Shown: positions 25,167 through 34,912 of the stretch, piece by piece | Layout of the letters: each line of letters starts with the position of its first letter | Position numbering within the stretch: the stretch's first letter is position 1 | Assembly: GCF_000719705.1 (NCBI RefSeq) | Contig: NZ_JOHO01000015.1 | Location: forward strand, 62,001-126,000 | Direction of reading: 5' to 3' | Length of the DNA: 64,000 nt | From: Streptomyces sp. NRRL S-350 | GTDB taxonomy: Bacteria; Actinomycetota; Actinomycetes; Streptomycetales; Streptomycetaceae | Notes under the pieces: model-generated | The model's input: only the letters and a program-made list of their open reading frames with translations | The model's database searches: none | Told to the model about the DNA's origin: nothing | Made by a program: the position numbers and the translations under genes

Positions 25167-28100
25167 ATGCGAAGCCGGACATTCGGCATGGCCGTCCTGC
25201 CACTCGCGTTCTCGGTCGTACTCTCCCTCGGAGCCGGCTTCTCGGCGGGGTCCGGCACTGCGGTGGCGGCTTCCGCCGACCGCAACCACGGCCCCGCCGA
25301 CACCACCTGGCCGACGCCTTCGTCCCGCCCGGCGAAGGTGCCGTCCGATACCCGGGCAGCTCAGATCCAAGCGATACGCACCGCCCAGGCCGGCGCGAAG
25401 AACACCGGGAAGCCTGTCGTCGTCGATGCGCTGACCACCGGAAACAGTCGGACCACCGCCAACCCGGACGGCACGCTGACCAGCGATTCCACTCCGGTGG
25501 CGGAGCGGGTCAAGAACGCCGACGGCACCTGGCGCGCCGTGGACGCCACCCTGCGGGCCAACCCGGACGGCTCGGTCACGCCGATCGCCGTACCGTCCTC
25601 ACTGTCCTTCTCCGGCGGCGGCAGCGGCCTGTTGGCCACCATGGCGACCGCGGACGGCAAGAAGCTCTCGATCAAGGCGCCGTTCGGCCTTCCGAAGCCC
25701 GAACTCCACGGCGCCAGCGCGCTCTACCGCTCCGTCATGCCCGACGTCGACCTCGAACTCAACGCGACCACCGCGGGCGGCTGGCGCCAGGTCCTCGTCG
25801 TCCGCACCGCACAGGCGGCAGCCGACCCGAAGATCAAGAAGCTGCACCTCGACACCGTTGCGGACGGACTCACCGTCAAGGCCGACGCCAACGGCAATCT
25901 GGTGGCCGAGGACGCGTCCGGCAAAGCCCGATTCACCGCTCCCACGCCGGTCATGTGGGATTCGACCACGACATCCGCCCCCGCTGCTGCAGCCCAGCCC
26001 GAGATTGCCGCCAAGTCCGCCGAGGTGTCCGCCTCCGACGCCCCGGCCCCGCTCGGGCCTGACAGCAAGTCTCCCGGCCCCGGCGCCAGGACCGCGCAGA
26101 CCGCCGTCACCGTCAGCGGCACCGGCATCGACCTCGTCCCGGACGCCTCGGTCCTCGGGCAGGGAACCGGCCCCTGGTACATCGACCCCGGCTGGAACCC
26201 CAGCGTCGACAACGGCGCCCAGGCCTGGGCCCAGGTGCAGTCCGCCTACCCCAAGAACACCGAGTACAACGGCACCCAGTACGGCCAGGACAAGCCGGGA
26301 GCCGGCTACTGCGGCTACATCGACTCGGCCAACCGCTGCGAGAAACAGGGGAAGGAGCGCGCCTACTTCCAGGTCGGCCTGAACTCGGCGTTCTGGGACT
26401 CGGCGGTACTGGGCGCCAAGCTCTACGCCACTGTCGCCGAGTCGTCCAGCCCCTCGACGGCCACGCCGATGGGCCTCTACTCGACCGGCGCGGGCAGGAG
26501 CAACCCGATCAACGAGTGGACGCGCTGGGAGGCCCAGCCCTGCACGGAGCTCTCGAACTGCGCCAAGGTCGGCGCGAACTGGATCTCGGGGACGGGCGGC
26601 AAGGAGTACGACGTCTCCGGTCAGATGGCCCAGGCGGCGCGCGAACACTGGGACGGCTGGACGTTCATGTTCGCCCCCGATGACGAGACCAACAAGTACT
26701 ACCACCAGCGGTTCGACAAGAGCCCGCACATCGTCGTCACCTACGACTTCGAACCCCACATCGGCAGCCCCGCCACCAGCCCGACCCCGGGCTTCGCCCG
26801 TGACGCGGCGTACGACCAGTGCCAGACTCCCGGGACCGCCAACGCCTGGGACAACCCGGGCTGGGTCGGCATCAACACCGACATCAACCTCAGCGTCGAC
26901 ACCTGGTCACCGACCGGCGAGCAGCTCTGGACCGCGTTCAAGATCTGGGACGACGACGACAACGGCTCCTCGAAGCTCTACGAGACTGGCTGGGCGGCAA
27001 GTTCGGGCCGCAAGAACGCGAGCGTCGGCCCGCTGATCGACGGCCACCAGTACGGCTGGTTCGCCGCCACCACCGACGACACGCTCACCAGCGCGAACAG
27101 CCCGATGTGCTTCCTGCGCATCGACCGCACCCCGCCGACCGCCCGCATCACCTCGACGGACTTCCCCGAGTCGGGCACCCTGGGCGGGCACCCCAAGCAC
27201 GTCGGTGAGGACGGCGTCTTCACGCTGAGCGGCACCGACCCGGCCCCGACCACCGGCGGCCGCTCCTCAGGGCTGGCCTGCGCCCGTTGGACCACCGACC
27301 CCGTCCAGGCCGCTGCCACCGGCTGGAGCTGCAATGACGACGGCATCGTCAAGATGGACGGCAACGGCAGTTTCCAGCTGACCCACCGGCCCACGCACTG
27401 GGGAACCAACTTCCTCTACCTGCAGACCCAGGACAACGCCGGCAACATGTCCCAGCCGGTTGCGTACACCTACTTCGTCCCGAGCAACCCCGCCGCGGGC
27501 GACCCGCTCATGGGCGACATCGACGGCGACCTCAAGGCGGACGTCCTCCTTCCGGACAGCGCCGGCTCACTGCGCCTGGTGGGCGCCGACATCGACCCGT
27601 ACGCGGCCCCGAACACCAAGCCGGCCTCGGCACCAGGCGCTGCGGGCAACCAGGACTGGAGCACCATCCAGATCACCCATCGGGGCTCGTTCAGTGATCG
27701 GAACGTGGACGACCTCGTTGCACACGCTTCCGGATCCGCACAGCTATACCTGTACACCAACGACGACAGGGTCGGACATCTCGACGGCCAGGCGGCGGTC
27801 GAGCTCACCAAGAGCCGCAGTTGCGCCCTTCCTGACGCCACGACGATCGACTGCGCGGCCTACGGCAACAGCGGGGACTGGTCCGCGGTCACCCAGATCG
27901 CGGCGTTCGGATCACCCACCGGTGACACACTCAGGAACCCCGGGACCGTCACCGCCGGCCTGCCGCACTCCTCGTTGCTCTTCGTCGAACACGGCCGGCT
28001 GTGGCTCAACCTGCAGGACACCACCAAGCATCTCGACGGCCCTGCCATCCTGCTGTCACAAAGCCAGGACTGGGACTCCTACGACCTGATCACCCCTGGC

Positions 28101-29501
28101 CCGGCCAAGGGCACGAACGTACCCACGGTCTGGGGCCGTTCGAAGAATGACGGCACCATCCACGCCTACCAGTTGAACCTGGCTCCAGGCAACGCCTTCG
28201 ATGCCTCCGGTTTCGCCGACCCGGCCTCGGGCGGGTTCGTCGGCGGAGTCGACACCAAGCTCTACCCCAAGGTCGGCTCCAGCGGTGACGTCACCGGGGA
28301 CGGCGTTCCGGACCTCTGGGCCGTCGACACCGAGAACCAACTGGTCGTCTGGGACGGAGTCGGCACCAAAGCGCCCGATGTCAAGAGCGGTTCGACGGTG
28401 ACCGGACTGGAGCAGAGCCCGGTCGTCCTCGGCAACCTCAACCGACCGATCGGCAACTGGCTGGCCTCGCCCGACGGCGGCAACACCGTCAGAGACAGTC
28501 AGAAGCGCGCCGACGGCACAGCCTCGGGTGTCAGTTGGGTCGGGGACACCGTGGACGGCCAGGCGGTCACCGTGGGGGCCTTCAGTCCAGGTGCCGGCTC
28601 GAACATCACGATGTCTCGCTCCGTCGTCGACACCCGCAAGAGCTTCACCCTCTCCACCTGGGTGAAGCCGGGGCCCGCCAGCGGCGTGATCGCCAGTCAG
28701 GACACCGTGCACGGCAGCAACTTCATGCTGTACAGCGGTGGTACGGGAAGCAACTGGAACTTCGCCCTGGCCTACGCCGACGACGACAACTGGTCGTACG
28801 ACTACACGACCACGGTCAACGCCAACGCCCTGACCCGGACCGGGGTCTGGACGCAGCTCACCGCGTCCTACAACGCGAACACCGGGCTGATGTCGCTGTA
28901 CGTCGACGGCACCCTGGCCGCTACCGGGAGCCACCGGGCGAGCACCAGCCCGCCCTCGTCCGGAGCATTCACGCTGGGCCGGTACAGGTACCAGTCCGCG
29001 CCGACCGCGAGTTTCGACGGAGACATCAGCAGCACCGCCGTCTACCCTTTCGCGGTGGCCCCCAGCGCGCCGAGCACCGCGGGTGTCGTCCGGTCGGGCG
29101 TCAACGGCGACATGTGCGTCGACGACAACGGCGCCGGTACCGCCGACGGCTCCGCGATCCAGCTGTACGGCTGCCACTCGGGCCCCTCGCAGCAGCTCTC
29201 CGTGGGTACCGACGGGACCATCCGTGTCCTGGGCGGGTGCATCGCCCCGGTGAACTCGGGCACCGTCAACGGCACGCCGTTGGAGTACCACACCTGTGAC
29301 GGTACGTCGGCCCAGAAGTGGTTGCCGCTCGCAAACGGCGCCCTGTACCACCCCGCCTCCGGCCGCTGCCTCGACCTACCGCAGCGGCAGGCGACCAACG
29401 GCACCCGACTGGACCTGTCGGACTGCACGTACGAGGCGAACCAGCAGTGGAGCGTCCCGACCTTGCGTTCGGCCGTGCCTCCCGCTCCGCCTCGCACCTG
29501 A
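25167..29501 (+). CDS. Large secreted protein with VCBS/FG-GAP, LamG and ricin-B domains
   Basis: A 1444-aa exported protein. The signal peptide (RTFGMAVLPLAFSVVLSLGAG) ends near VAA. Residues 60-600 form a wall-protein-like region found in many actinobacterial RHS-associated proteins. A calcium-type FG-GAP/VCBS motif GDIDGDLKADVLLPD is near 783, with a second GDVTGDGVPDLWAVD near 1035. A LamG/concanavalin fold follows (about 1155-1295; SFTLSTWVKPG, TLGRYRYQSAPTASFDGDI). The C-terminus is a ricin B-type beta-trefoil (about 1310-1431) with QxW-like repeats (QLSVG, KWLPLANG, QQWSV), expected to bind carbohydrate. ATG 25167 is preceded by AGGACGG. It is divergent from the RHS toxin; such pairs recur in streptomycetes, suggesting surface attachment or target binding. 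No catalytic domain is seen. Confidence 0.85.
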   Translation: MRSRTFGMAVLPLAFSVVLSLGAGFSAGSGTAVAASADRNHGPADTTWPTPSSRPAKVPSDTRAAQIQAIRTAQAGAKNTGKPVVVDALTTGNSRTTANPDGTLTSDSTPVAERVKNADGTWRAVDATLRANPDGSVTPIAVPSSLSFSGGGSGLLATMATADGKKLSIKAPFGLPKPELHGASALYRSVMPDVDLELNATTAGGWRQVLVVRTAQAAADPKIKKLHLDTVADGLTVKADANGNLVAEDASGKARFTAPTPVMWDSTTTSAPAAAAQPEIAAKSAEVSASDAPAPLGPDSKSPGPGARTAQTAVTVSGTGIDLVPDASVLGQGTGPWYIDPGWNPSVDNGAQAWAQVQSAYPKNTEYNGTQYGQDKPGAGYCGYIDSANRCEKQGKERAYFQVGLNSAFWDSAVLGAKLYATVAESSSPSTATPMGLYSTGAGRSNPINEWTRWEAQPCTELSNCAKVGANWISGTGGKEYDVSGQMAQAAREHWDGWTFMFAPDDETNKYYHQRFDKSPHIVVTYDFEPHIGSPATSPTPGFARDAAYDQCQTPGTANAWDNPGWVGINTDINLSVDTWSPTGEQLWTAFKIWDDDDNGSSKLYETGWAASSGRKNASVGPLIDGHQYGWFAATTDDTLTSANSPMCFLRIDRTPPTARITSTDFPESGTLGGHPKHVGEDGVFTLSGTDPAPTTGGRSSGLACARWTTDPVQAAATGWSCNDDGIVKMDGNGSFQLTHRPTHWGTNFLYLQTQDNAGNMSQPVAYTYFVPSNPAAGDPLMGDIDGDLKADVLLPDSAGSLRLVGADIDPYAAPNTKPASAPGAAGNQDWSTIQITHRGSFSDRNVDDLVAHASGSAQLYLYTNDDRVGHLDGQAAVELTKSRSCALPDATTIDCAAYGNSGDWSAVTQIAAFGSPTGDTLRNPGTVTAGLPHSSLLFVEHGRLWLNLQDTTKHLDGPAILLSQSQDWDSYDLITPGPAKGTNVPTVWGRSKNDGTIHAYQLNLAPGNAFDASGFADPASGGFVGGVDTKLYPKVGSSGDVTGDGVPDLWAVDTENQLVVWDGVGTKAPDVKSGSTVTGLEQSPVVLGNLNRPIGNWLASPDGGNTVRDSQKRADGTASGVSWVGDTVDGQAVTVGAFSPGAGSNITMSRSVVDTRKSFTLSTWVKPGPASGVIASQDTVHGSNFMLYSGGTGSNWNFALAYADDDNWSYDYTTTVNANALTRTGVWTQLTASYNANTGLMSLYVDGTLAATGSHRASTSPPSSGAFTLGRYRYQSAPTASFDGDISSTAVYPFAVAPSAPSTAGVVRSGVNGDMCVDDNGAGTADGSAIQLYGCHSGPSQQLSVGTDGTIRVLGGCIAPVNSGTVNGTPLEYHTCDGTSAQKWLPLANGALYHPASGRCLDLPQRQATNGTRLDLSDCTYEANQQWSVPTLRSAVPPAPPRT

Positions 29502-29525
29502 CCTCCCCGTTCCGGGCAGGCACCT

Positions 29526-29557
29526 GGGCCCGCGTCGCCGATCGGCGACGCGGGCCC
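29526..29557. terminator. Perfect 32-nt palindromic terminator
   Basis: A perfect palindrome whose arms begin GGGCCCGCGTCGCC and end GGCGACGCGGGCCC, 25 bp after the stop of the LamG/ricin gene. It is the strongest dyad in this region. Confidence 0.85.
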
Positions 29558-29890
29558 GATGGTTTGTCGGGAGCACCGGTGGCGGTCGAACCGGGGCAAG
29601 GTGGGCATAGCAGGCGGCGGCGTTGACACCGGGTTGGGGAGCTGGTGGGGTTGCGGCGATGTGGTTCCGGCCTGGCTAGGAGGCTCCTGTTGCAAGCCCG
29701 AGTGTCCGTTGTGGCCGGGCGGCGGCTGCGGTCGCAGTTGGAGCAGAGTGCGGCGTTGCGGGACGTGTTGCAGCACCCGGCGGCGTTGGTCGCGCGGCGG
29801 GCTACGGCGCGGACGTGCCGTCAGTTGGCGCCGCGGACCGCGGATCGGCTGATCGCGGACCTCAAGGGCACGGAGCCGCTGCTGGCGTCC
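29558..29890. other. Upstream region of the GH84-like gene
   Basis: A 333-bp stretch between the palindromic terminator and the chosen start of the next gene. The GH84 frame stays open back to a GTG at 29645, but the extra residues lack a signal-peptide pattern and no good ribosome site is visible. I treat most of it as promoter/leader. No other feature is evident. Confidence 0.4.
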
Positions 29891-32800
29891 GTGCGGGAGG
29901 AGCGGCAGGAGCGGGCTGCCGGGCGGCCGGGGCGGCGGGCGATGCAGATCGCGGCCGGGGTCGCGGCCGCGGCGGTGGTCGGCGGACTGTTCGCCGGGGT
30001 GGTGCCGTCGGCGGCGTACGCGGGCGTGCCGGGGCCGGAGGTGGCGAGCACCGCGCCGCAGACGCCGCTGGGGAGCATGTCGGATCCTCGGGTGTTCCCG
30101 CGCCCGCAGGAGCAGACGGTGGCGGGCAGGCCGGTGGCGGTGCCCGCGGCGGTGACGCTGGTGGCGGCGCCCGCGGCGGACCTCGGGGCGGTGCTGGCCG
30201 TCCGGGAGGTGCTGAAGGTCGCCGGGACGACCGAGGTGGTGTCGCGGACGGACGGCGGGACGCCGGCCGCCGGTTCGCTGGTGGTGTACGTCGGCGGCCC
30301 CACGGAGGGCGCCGGCGGCGAGGTGGACCGGGTGCTGCGGCAGCTGTCCGCCGCGGCGGGCGGCAAGGACGGCACCGGGCCCTCGACGTCGGGCATGCCG
30401 GCCGGCGGGTATGTGCTGTCGGCGGGTCAGCTGCCGGCCCAGGGCGGCGGGACGTACGGCGCCGTGGTGCTGTCGGGCGTGGACGCGGCGGGCACGTTCT
30501 ACGCCGCGCAGAGCCTGCGCCAGCTGTTGGCGGCGGTGCCGGCCGGGCAGGGGCAGGCGCCGGGGGCGGCCGGGCTCGGCCTGCCCGGGATCACGCTGCG
30601 GGACTGGTCGACGGGCGCACCGGTGCGCGGCACCGCGGAGGCGTTCTACGGCACCCCGTGGACCGCCCAGCAGCGGCTGGAGCAGGTCGACTTCCTCGGC
30701 CGGTCCAAGCAGAACTTCTACCTGTACGCGCCCGGTGACGACCCGTTCCGGCTGTCCCGCTGGCGCAGCGCCTACCCGGCGGCCCAGGCGGACGAGCTGC
30801 GCGAACTGGGCGACCGGGCGCAGCGCAACCACGTGACGCTCGGCTACGCGATCGATCCGGGGCAGTCCCTCTGCTTCAGCTCCGGCAAGGACGTGGACGC
30901 GCTGGTGGCCAAGCTGGACGGGCTACGCAAGCTCGGCTTCACCGCCTTCCAGCTGCAGTTCCTGGACGTCAGCTACGACGAGTGGCACTGCGACGACGAC
31001 CGCGACAAGTACGGCACCGGCCCGGCCGCGGCCGCCAAGGCGCAGGCCGAGCTGGTGAAGAAGGTGCAGGACCGGCTGATCACGCGGTACCCGGGCCTGG
31101 CACCGCTGTCCGTGGTGCCCACCGAGTACCACCAGCAGGGCGCCACCCCGTACCGCAAGGCGCTGGCCGCGGCGCTGCCGGAGGGCGTGCAGGTGGCGTG
31201 GAGCGGGGTCGGGGTGATCCCGGAGAAGATCACCGCCGCGCAGGCCTCGGACACCGCCGACCTGTACGGACACCCGCTGCTCACCATGGACAACTACCCG
31301 GTCAACGACGCCAGCCCGGACCGGCTCTTCCTCGGCGCCTACAGCGGGCGCGATCCGGGCGTGGCGACCCGCTCCGCGGTGATGCTGACCGGCGCGATGC
31401 AGCAGCCGGTGGCCTCCCGGATCGCCCTCGCCACGGCCGGCGACTTCGCCTGGAACCCGACCGGGTACAAGGCGGACGACTCCTGGCAGGCCGCGGTGCG
31501 CTCGCTGGCCGGTCCGACCGGCGCCGACGCGACGCCCGCCGGGAGCACGCTGCCCGCCGTCACCGCGCTGGCCGGCAACAGCACCTCCTCGCCGCTGTCC
31601 AAGCAGGAGTCCGGCTACCTGACGCCGCTGCTGGACCGCTTCTGGGCCGCCGCCGAGCCGACCTCGGGCGCGGCCCCCGACCTGGCGAAGCTGATAGCGG
31701 CCGCGGCCCCGCTGCGGGAGTCCTTCGCCGCGATGGCCACCGCCCGGCAGACCCTGGCCGCCACCCCGGCCACCGCCCAGCTGGCCGGCGAGGCGGCGCC
31801 CTGGCTGGGCCCGCTGGGGGACTACGGCCTGGCCGGACAGGCCGCCCTGGACATGCTGCTGGCCCAGCACGGCGGCGACGGCGCGGCGGCGTGGAAGGCC
31901 CGGGTCGAGCTGAACCGGCTGCGCGAGCAGCTCGACCGGGCACCGGCCACCATCGGCGCCGGGGTGCTCGGCCCGTTCCTGGAGCGGGCCGTCCGCGCCG
32001 CCGACAACTGGGCGGGCGTGGTCGGCGGCGGGGTCACCCCGACCACCACCATGGGCACCGCGCAGGACCACCTGCCCGCCCTGATGGCGGACGGCGTGGC
32101 CGACACGTTCTACTGGAGCTCCGCTCCCCCGCAGCCCGGCGACGCCGTCGGCCTGGACCTCGGCGCGGGCCGCCCGGTCAGCGGCGTGACCGTGCTGATG
32201 GGCGGCTGGGGCGGCGGCCCGGACGCCCGGACCGCCACGGACGACTACCTCCACGACGGCGTGCTGGAGTACTCCACGGGCGAGGGCGGCTGGAAGCAGC
32301 TCGCCGTGGTCAGGAACCAGAAGTCGGTCAGCGCCCAGCTCCCGCCGGGCACCGTGGTGCGGGCGGTGCGGCTGCGCGCCACGTCCGCGCAGAAGACCGC
32401 CGTCGCGGTGCGCGAGTTCACCGTCACCGCACCGGACGAGTCCCCGGCGAGCGTCACCGGCGGGCCCGACCCGCTGCCCGGCTCCTCGGCCGCGTCGGTG
32501 CTGGACGGCAACCCGGACACCGCGTACCGGGCCGCCAAGCCGCCGACCGCGCAGGACGACCCGCTGACGGTCGAGCTCGGCGCCGCCCGTCCGCTGGACC
32601 GGCTCACCGTGCTGACCGACCCCGCGGTGCACGCCACCGCCACCCTCGCGGTGCGCCGGCCCGACGGCACCTGGGCCGACATCGGCACCGTGCAGCCCGG
32701 CTACAACGAGCTGCCGGCCGGCGGGCAGGTGGCCGACGCTTTCCGGCTGACCTGGAAGCCGGGCGGCGACCCGCCGGTGGTCAACCAGGTGATCCCCTGG

Positions 32801-33643
32801 TACGCGGACGCCCCGGCCGCCCGGCTCAGCCTGTCCGACCCGGCCCTGGACGTGGTCACCGGCGCGGCCGCGCCCGCCCAGACCCGGGCCACCGTGGAGG
32901 CCGGCCGCCCCGAGGGCACCACCGGCGAGCTGCGCGCCGAGGTGCCGGCCGCCGCCAAGGGCCTGACCGTGACCCCGACCGGCCCGGTGACCGTGCCGCG
33001 CGGCGGCCGGGTGGGCGTGCCGCTGCTGGTCGCCGCCGCCCCGGAGACTCCGTCGGGGACGTACCAGGTGCCGGTGCAGTTCGTGTCCGGGACGACCAGT
33101 GTCCGGCAGGTGCTCCAGGTGCACGTGGTGCCGCCGACCGGCGGGCCGGACCTGGCGGTCGGCGCGAAGGCCGCCTCCTCGGGCGACGAGACGGCGAACT
33201 TCCCGGCGTCGGCGGTCGCCGACGGCGACCCGAAGACCCGCTGGTCCTCGCCGGCCAAGGACGACGCCTGGGTGCGGCTGGAGCTGCCGCAGGCGGCCCG
33301 GCTGGGTGCGGCGGTGCTGCACTGGCAGGCCGCGTACGCCTCCTCGTACCGGATCCAGGTCTCGGCGGACGGGAGCACCTGGACCGACGCGGCGACGGTC
33401 GACAACGGCAAGGGCGGCGACGAGACGGTGCGCTTCGACGCGCCCGGCGCCCGGTTCCTCCGGGTCCAGGGCGTGGCGCGGGCGACCAAGTACGGCTACT
33501 CGCTGTGGGGGATCGAGCTGTACGCGGTGACCCCGCCGGCACAGCCGCAGTCGCCGCCGCAACCGCCGGCCGGCCAGCCCGCGCAGCCGGGCGGTGCGCC
33601 GGGCACTCCGACGGCCCCGCCCGCGACGCCCGCGAAGCCGTAG
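29891..33643 (+). CDS. Secreted GH84-like beta-N-acetylglucosaminidase with F5/8C (CBM32) domains
   Basis: The leader carries GRPGRRAMQIAAGVAAAAVV, a signal sequence possibly of Tat type, ending near AYA. A GH20b-like N-terminal domain (about 60-235) precedes a GH84 barrel (about 245-530: GTAEAFYGTPWTAQQRLEQVDF, FYLYAPGDDP, HVTLGYAIDPG). A helical spacer and two F5/8-type C (CBM32) modules follow, then a NEW3-like beta domain, a third CBM32 (NFPASAVADGDPKTRWSS) and a Pro-rich tail. The family cleaves terminal beta-GlcNAc from glycans. At the catalytic position it has FLDVSYDEWH (about 356) where GH84 enzymes have a DD pair. The start is uncertain: GTG 29891 keeps the basic n-region, ATG 29942 starts inside the leader. 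It lies upstream of the amino-sugar csn operon. Confidence 0.85.
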   Translation: MREERQERAAGRPGRRAMQIAAGVAAAAVVGGLFAGVVPSAAYAGVPGPEVASTAPQTPLGSMSDPRVFPRPQEQTVAGRPVAVPAAVTLVAAPAADLGAVLAVREVLKVAGTTEVVSRTDGGTPAAGSLVVYVGGPTEGAGGEVDRVLRQLSAAAGGKDGTGPSTSGMPAGGYVLSAGQLPAQGGGTYGAVVLSGVDAAGTFYAAQSLRQLLAAVPAGQGQAPGAAGLGLPGITLRDWSTGAPVRGTAEAFYGTPWTAQQRLEQVDFLGRSKQNFYLYAPGDDPFRLSRWRSAYPAAQADELRELGDRAQRNHVTLGYAIDPGQSLCFSSGKDVDALVAKLDGLRKLGFTAFQLQFLDVSYDEWHCDDDRDKYGTGPAAAAKAQAELVKKVQDRLITRYPGLAPLSVVPTEYHQQGATPYRKALAAALPEGVQVAWSGVGVIPEKITAAQASDTADLYGHPLLTMDNYPVNDASPDRLFLGAYSGRDPGVATRSAVMLTGAMQQPVASRIALATAGDFAWNPTGYKADDSWQAAVRSLAGPTGADATPAGSTLPAVTALAGNSTSSPLSKQESGYLTPLLDRFWAAAEPTSGAAPDLAKLIAAAAPLRESFAAMATARQTLAATPATAQLAGEAAPWLGPLGDYGLAGQAALDMLLAQHGGDGAAAWKARVELNRLREQLDRAPATIGAGVLGPFLERAVRAADNWAGVVGGGVTPTTTMGTAQDHLPALMADGVADTFYWSSAPPQPGDAVGLDLGAGRPVSGVTVLMGGWGGGPDARTATDDYLHDGVLEYSTGEGGWKQLAVVRNQKSVSAQLPPGTVVRAVRLRATSAQKTAVAVREFTVTAPDESPASVTGGPDPLPGSSAASVLDGNPDTAYRAAKPPTAQDDPLTVELGAARPLDRLTVLTDPAVHATATLAVRRPDGTWADIGTVQPGYNELPAGGQVADAFRLTWKPGGDPPVVNQVIPWYADAPAARLSLSDPALDVVTGAAAPAQTRATVEAGRPEGTTGELRAEVPAAAKGLTVTPTGPVTVPRGGRVGVPLLVAAAPETPSGTYQVPVQFVSGTTSVRQVLQVHVVPPTGGPDLAVGAKAASSGDETANFPASAVADGDPKTRWSSPAKDDAWVRLELPQAARLGAAVLHWQAAYASSYRIQVSADGSTWTDAATVDNGKGGDETVRFDAPGARFLRVQGVARATKYGYSLWGIELYAVTPPAQPQSPPQPPAGQPAQPGGAPGTPTAPPATPAKP

Positions 33644-33710
33644 CGCCGGGCCGGGGTTCCGGGCCGGGGTTCCGGGCCGGGCGGGAAGCGGCCCGGTGCG
33701 GAAACGCGGC

Positions 33711-33749
33711 GGGCCGCCGTGCTCCCCGGTGCGGGGGGCGCGGCGGCCC
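33711..33749. terminator. Hairpin between convergent genes
   Basis: The arms GGGCCGCCG (33711-33719) and CGGCGGCCC (33741-33749) flank a 21-nt spacer with its own CCCCGG/CGGGG pairing. It lies between the GH84-like gene and the convergent HNH gene. Two copies of GGCCGGGGTTCCG precede it (33650-33675). Confidence 0.6.
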
Positions 33750-33798
33750 ATGAGGCGCGTACCGACGGTGTGACGGGCGGGCCCTTGTGACGCTCGGA

Positions 33799-34443
33799 TC
33801 AGGCGGAGAGCGGTTCCGGCTGCTCGCCGCGGCGGACGGGGGCGGGGTGGGCGACGTGCGCCCGGCCGATCGGGACCGAGTGGTTGGCCTCGGTATGGTC
33901 GTGGTGCTCGTACTCGCCCCACTGCGGGGCGCGCAGCTGGTCGCTGCCGCCGTACGGCTCCAGGTAGGGGCGCCAGCGCGGATCCTTGATGCCGGTGCCG
34001 ATGATCCGCCAGGCGAGTCCGCTGGGCGGTGCGGGTGGGCGTTTCATCCGCCACCCGAGTTCGGTGAGGTGGCGGTCGGCCTTGGTGTGGTTGCAGCGGC
34101 GGCAGGCTGCCACCACGTTGTCCCACCGGTGCTGGCCGCCCCGGCTGCGCGGGATGACGTGGTCGACGCTGGTGGCGGCGGCCCCGCAGTAGACGCAGCG
34201 GCCGTGGTCGCGGGCGAACAGCGCCCGGCGGGTGAGCGGGACGGGCCCACAGAACGGAACCCGTACGAAGCGGGTCAGTCGGACGACGGACGGCGCCGGA
34301 AGGGCGCTGGTGGCGCTGTGCAGAGTGACTTCCGAGTCCTCCAGGCTGACCGCCTTGTGGTTGAGGACCAGGATGAGTGCGCGGCGCATCGATACGACGC
34401 CGAGTGGCTCGTAGGACGCGTTGAGGACCAGGACATGCGGCAC
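33799..34443 (-). CDS. HNH endonuclease family protein
   Basis: The protein has 214 aa. The N-terminal part begins PHVLVLNASYEPLGVVSMRRA, a conserved leader of actinobacterial HNH proteins. The HNH/zinc core is at about 85-130: CVYCGAAATSVDHVIPRSRGG, then DNVVAACRRCNHTKADR, with two CxxC zinc pairs and the His of DHV. The C-terminal tail is acidic/His-rich (EYEHHDHTEANH). The GTG at 34443 follows AAGGAGGCATCC, an excellent ribosome site; the much longer open frame upstream is not coding. This single-copy gene is conserved in Streptomyces; a DNA-nicking function is inferred only from the fold. Confidence 0.9.
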   Translation of the reverse strand: MPHVLVLNASYEPLGVVSMRRALILVLNHKAVSLEDSEVTLHSATSALPAPSVVRLTRFVRVPFCGPVPLTRRALFARDHGRCVYCGAAATSVDHVIPRSRGGQHRWDNVVAACRRCNHTKADRHLTELGWRMKRPPAPPSGLAWRIIGTGIKDPRWRPYLEPYGGSDQLRAPQWGEYEHHDHTEANHSVPIGRAHVAHPAPVRRGEQPEPLSA

Positions 34444-34912
34444 GGATGCCTCCTTGGACGCCTGCGGCGCGTGGCTCGCGCCGGGACGAGCGGTTGGATC
34501 GCGCAACGAGTACGCGATCTCCCCCAGTGTCGCCTTACGCCTTTGTACGGCGCCACCACTCCTGTGTAACGGAGCTGACGGAACTCCTGATGTGGTCTCT
34601 GTCACAACCGGTATGCCCGGGGAGGGTCGAGTTTCACCCGGGTGCACCCCGGGCCCGGCGGGGTGGCCCTCGCGGGGGACGGCTCGGCCGGTCGGAGCAG
34701 TGCCCGGGCCCCGGTCCGGGGGGAGCGCACCGGGGCGTTGACGGGGCGTCCGTGGGGTTCCGTACGCCCTCCGGCGCCTTTCCGCGAGGTCGCGGGCGCT
34801 CCGCGGCGTGTCCGGGCGGCGGCCCGGCGCCGGATAGGCTAAGGCGCACGGTCCGCGGGCCGCTTGCCGGCGGTGCGGGCCCGACACACCCCCTTGCAAG
34901 GAAGGTCCGCCC
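34444..34912. other. Divergent intergenic region, HNH / MscS
   Basis: A 469-bp region carrying the promoters of both genes. An A/T-richer patch (34530-34620) containing CCTGTGTAACGGAG and CTGTCACAACCGGTATGC may hold the HNH promoter. The rest is G/C-rich without codon structure. No repeat, RNA or small gene is evident. Confidence 0.45.

Noticed and set aside
29645..29890. Coding 5' extension of the GH84-like gene
   Set aside because: The frame is open, but the added residues would bury the signal peptide behind about 80 residues and have no ribosome site.
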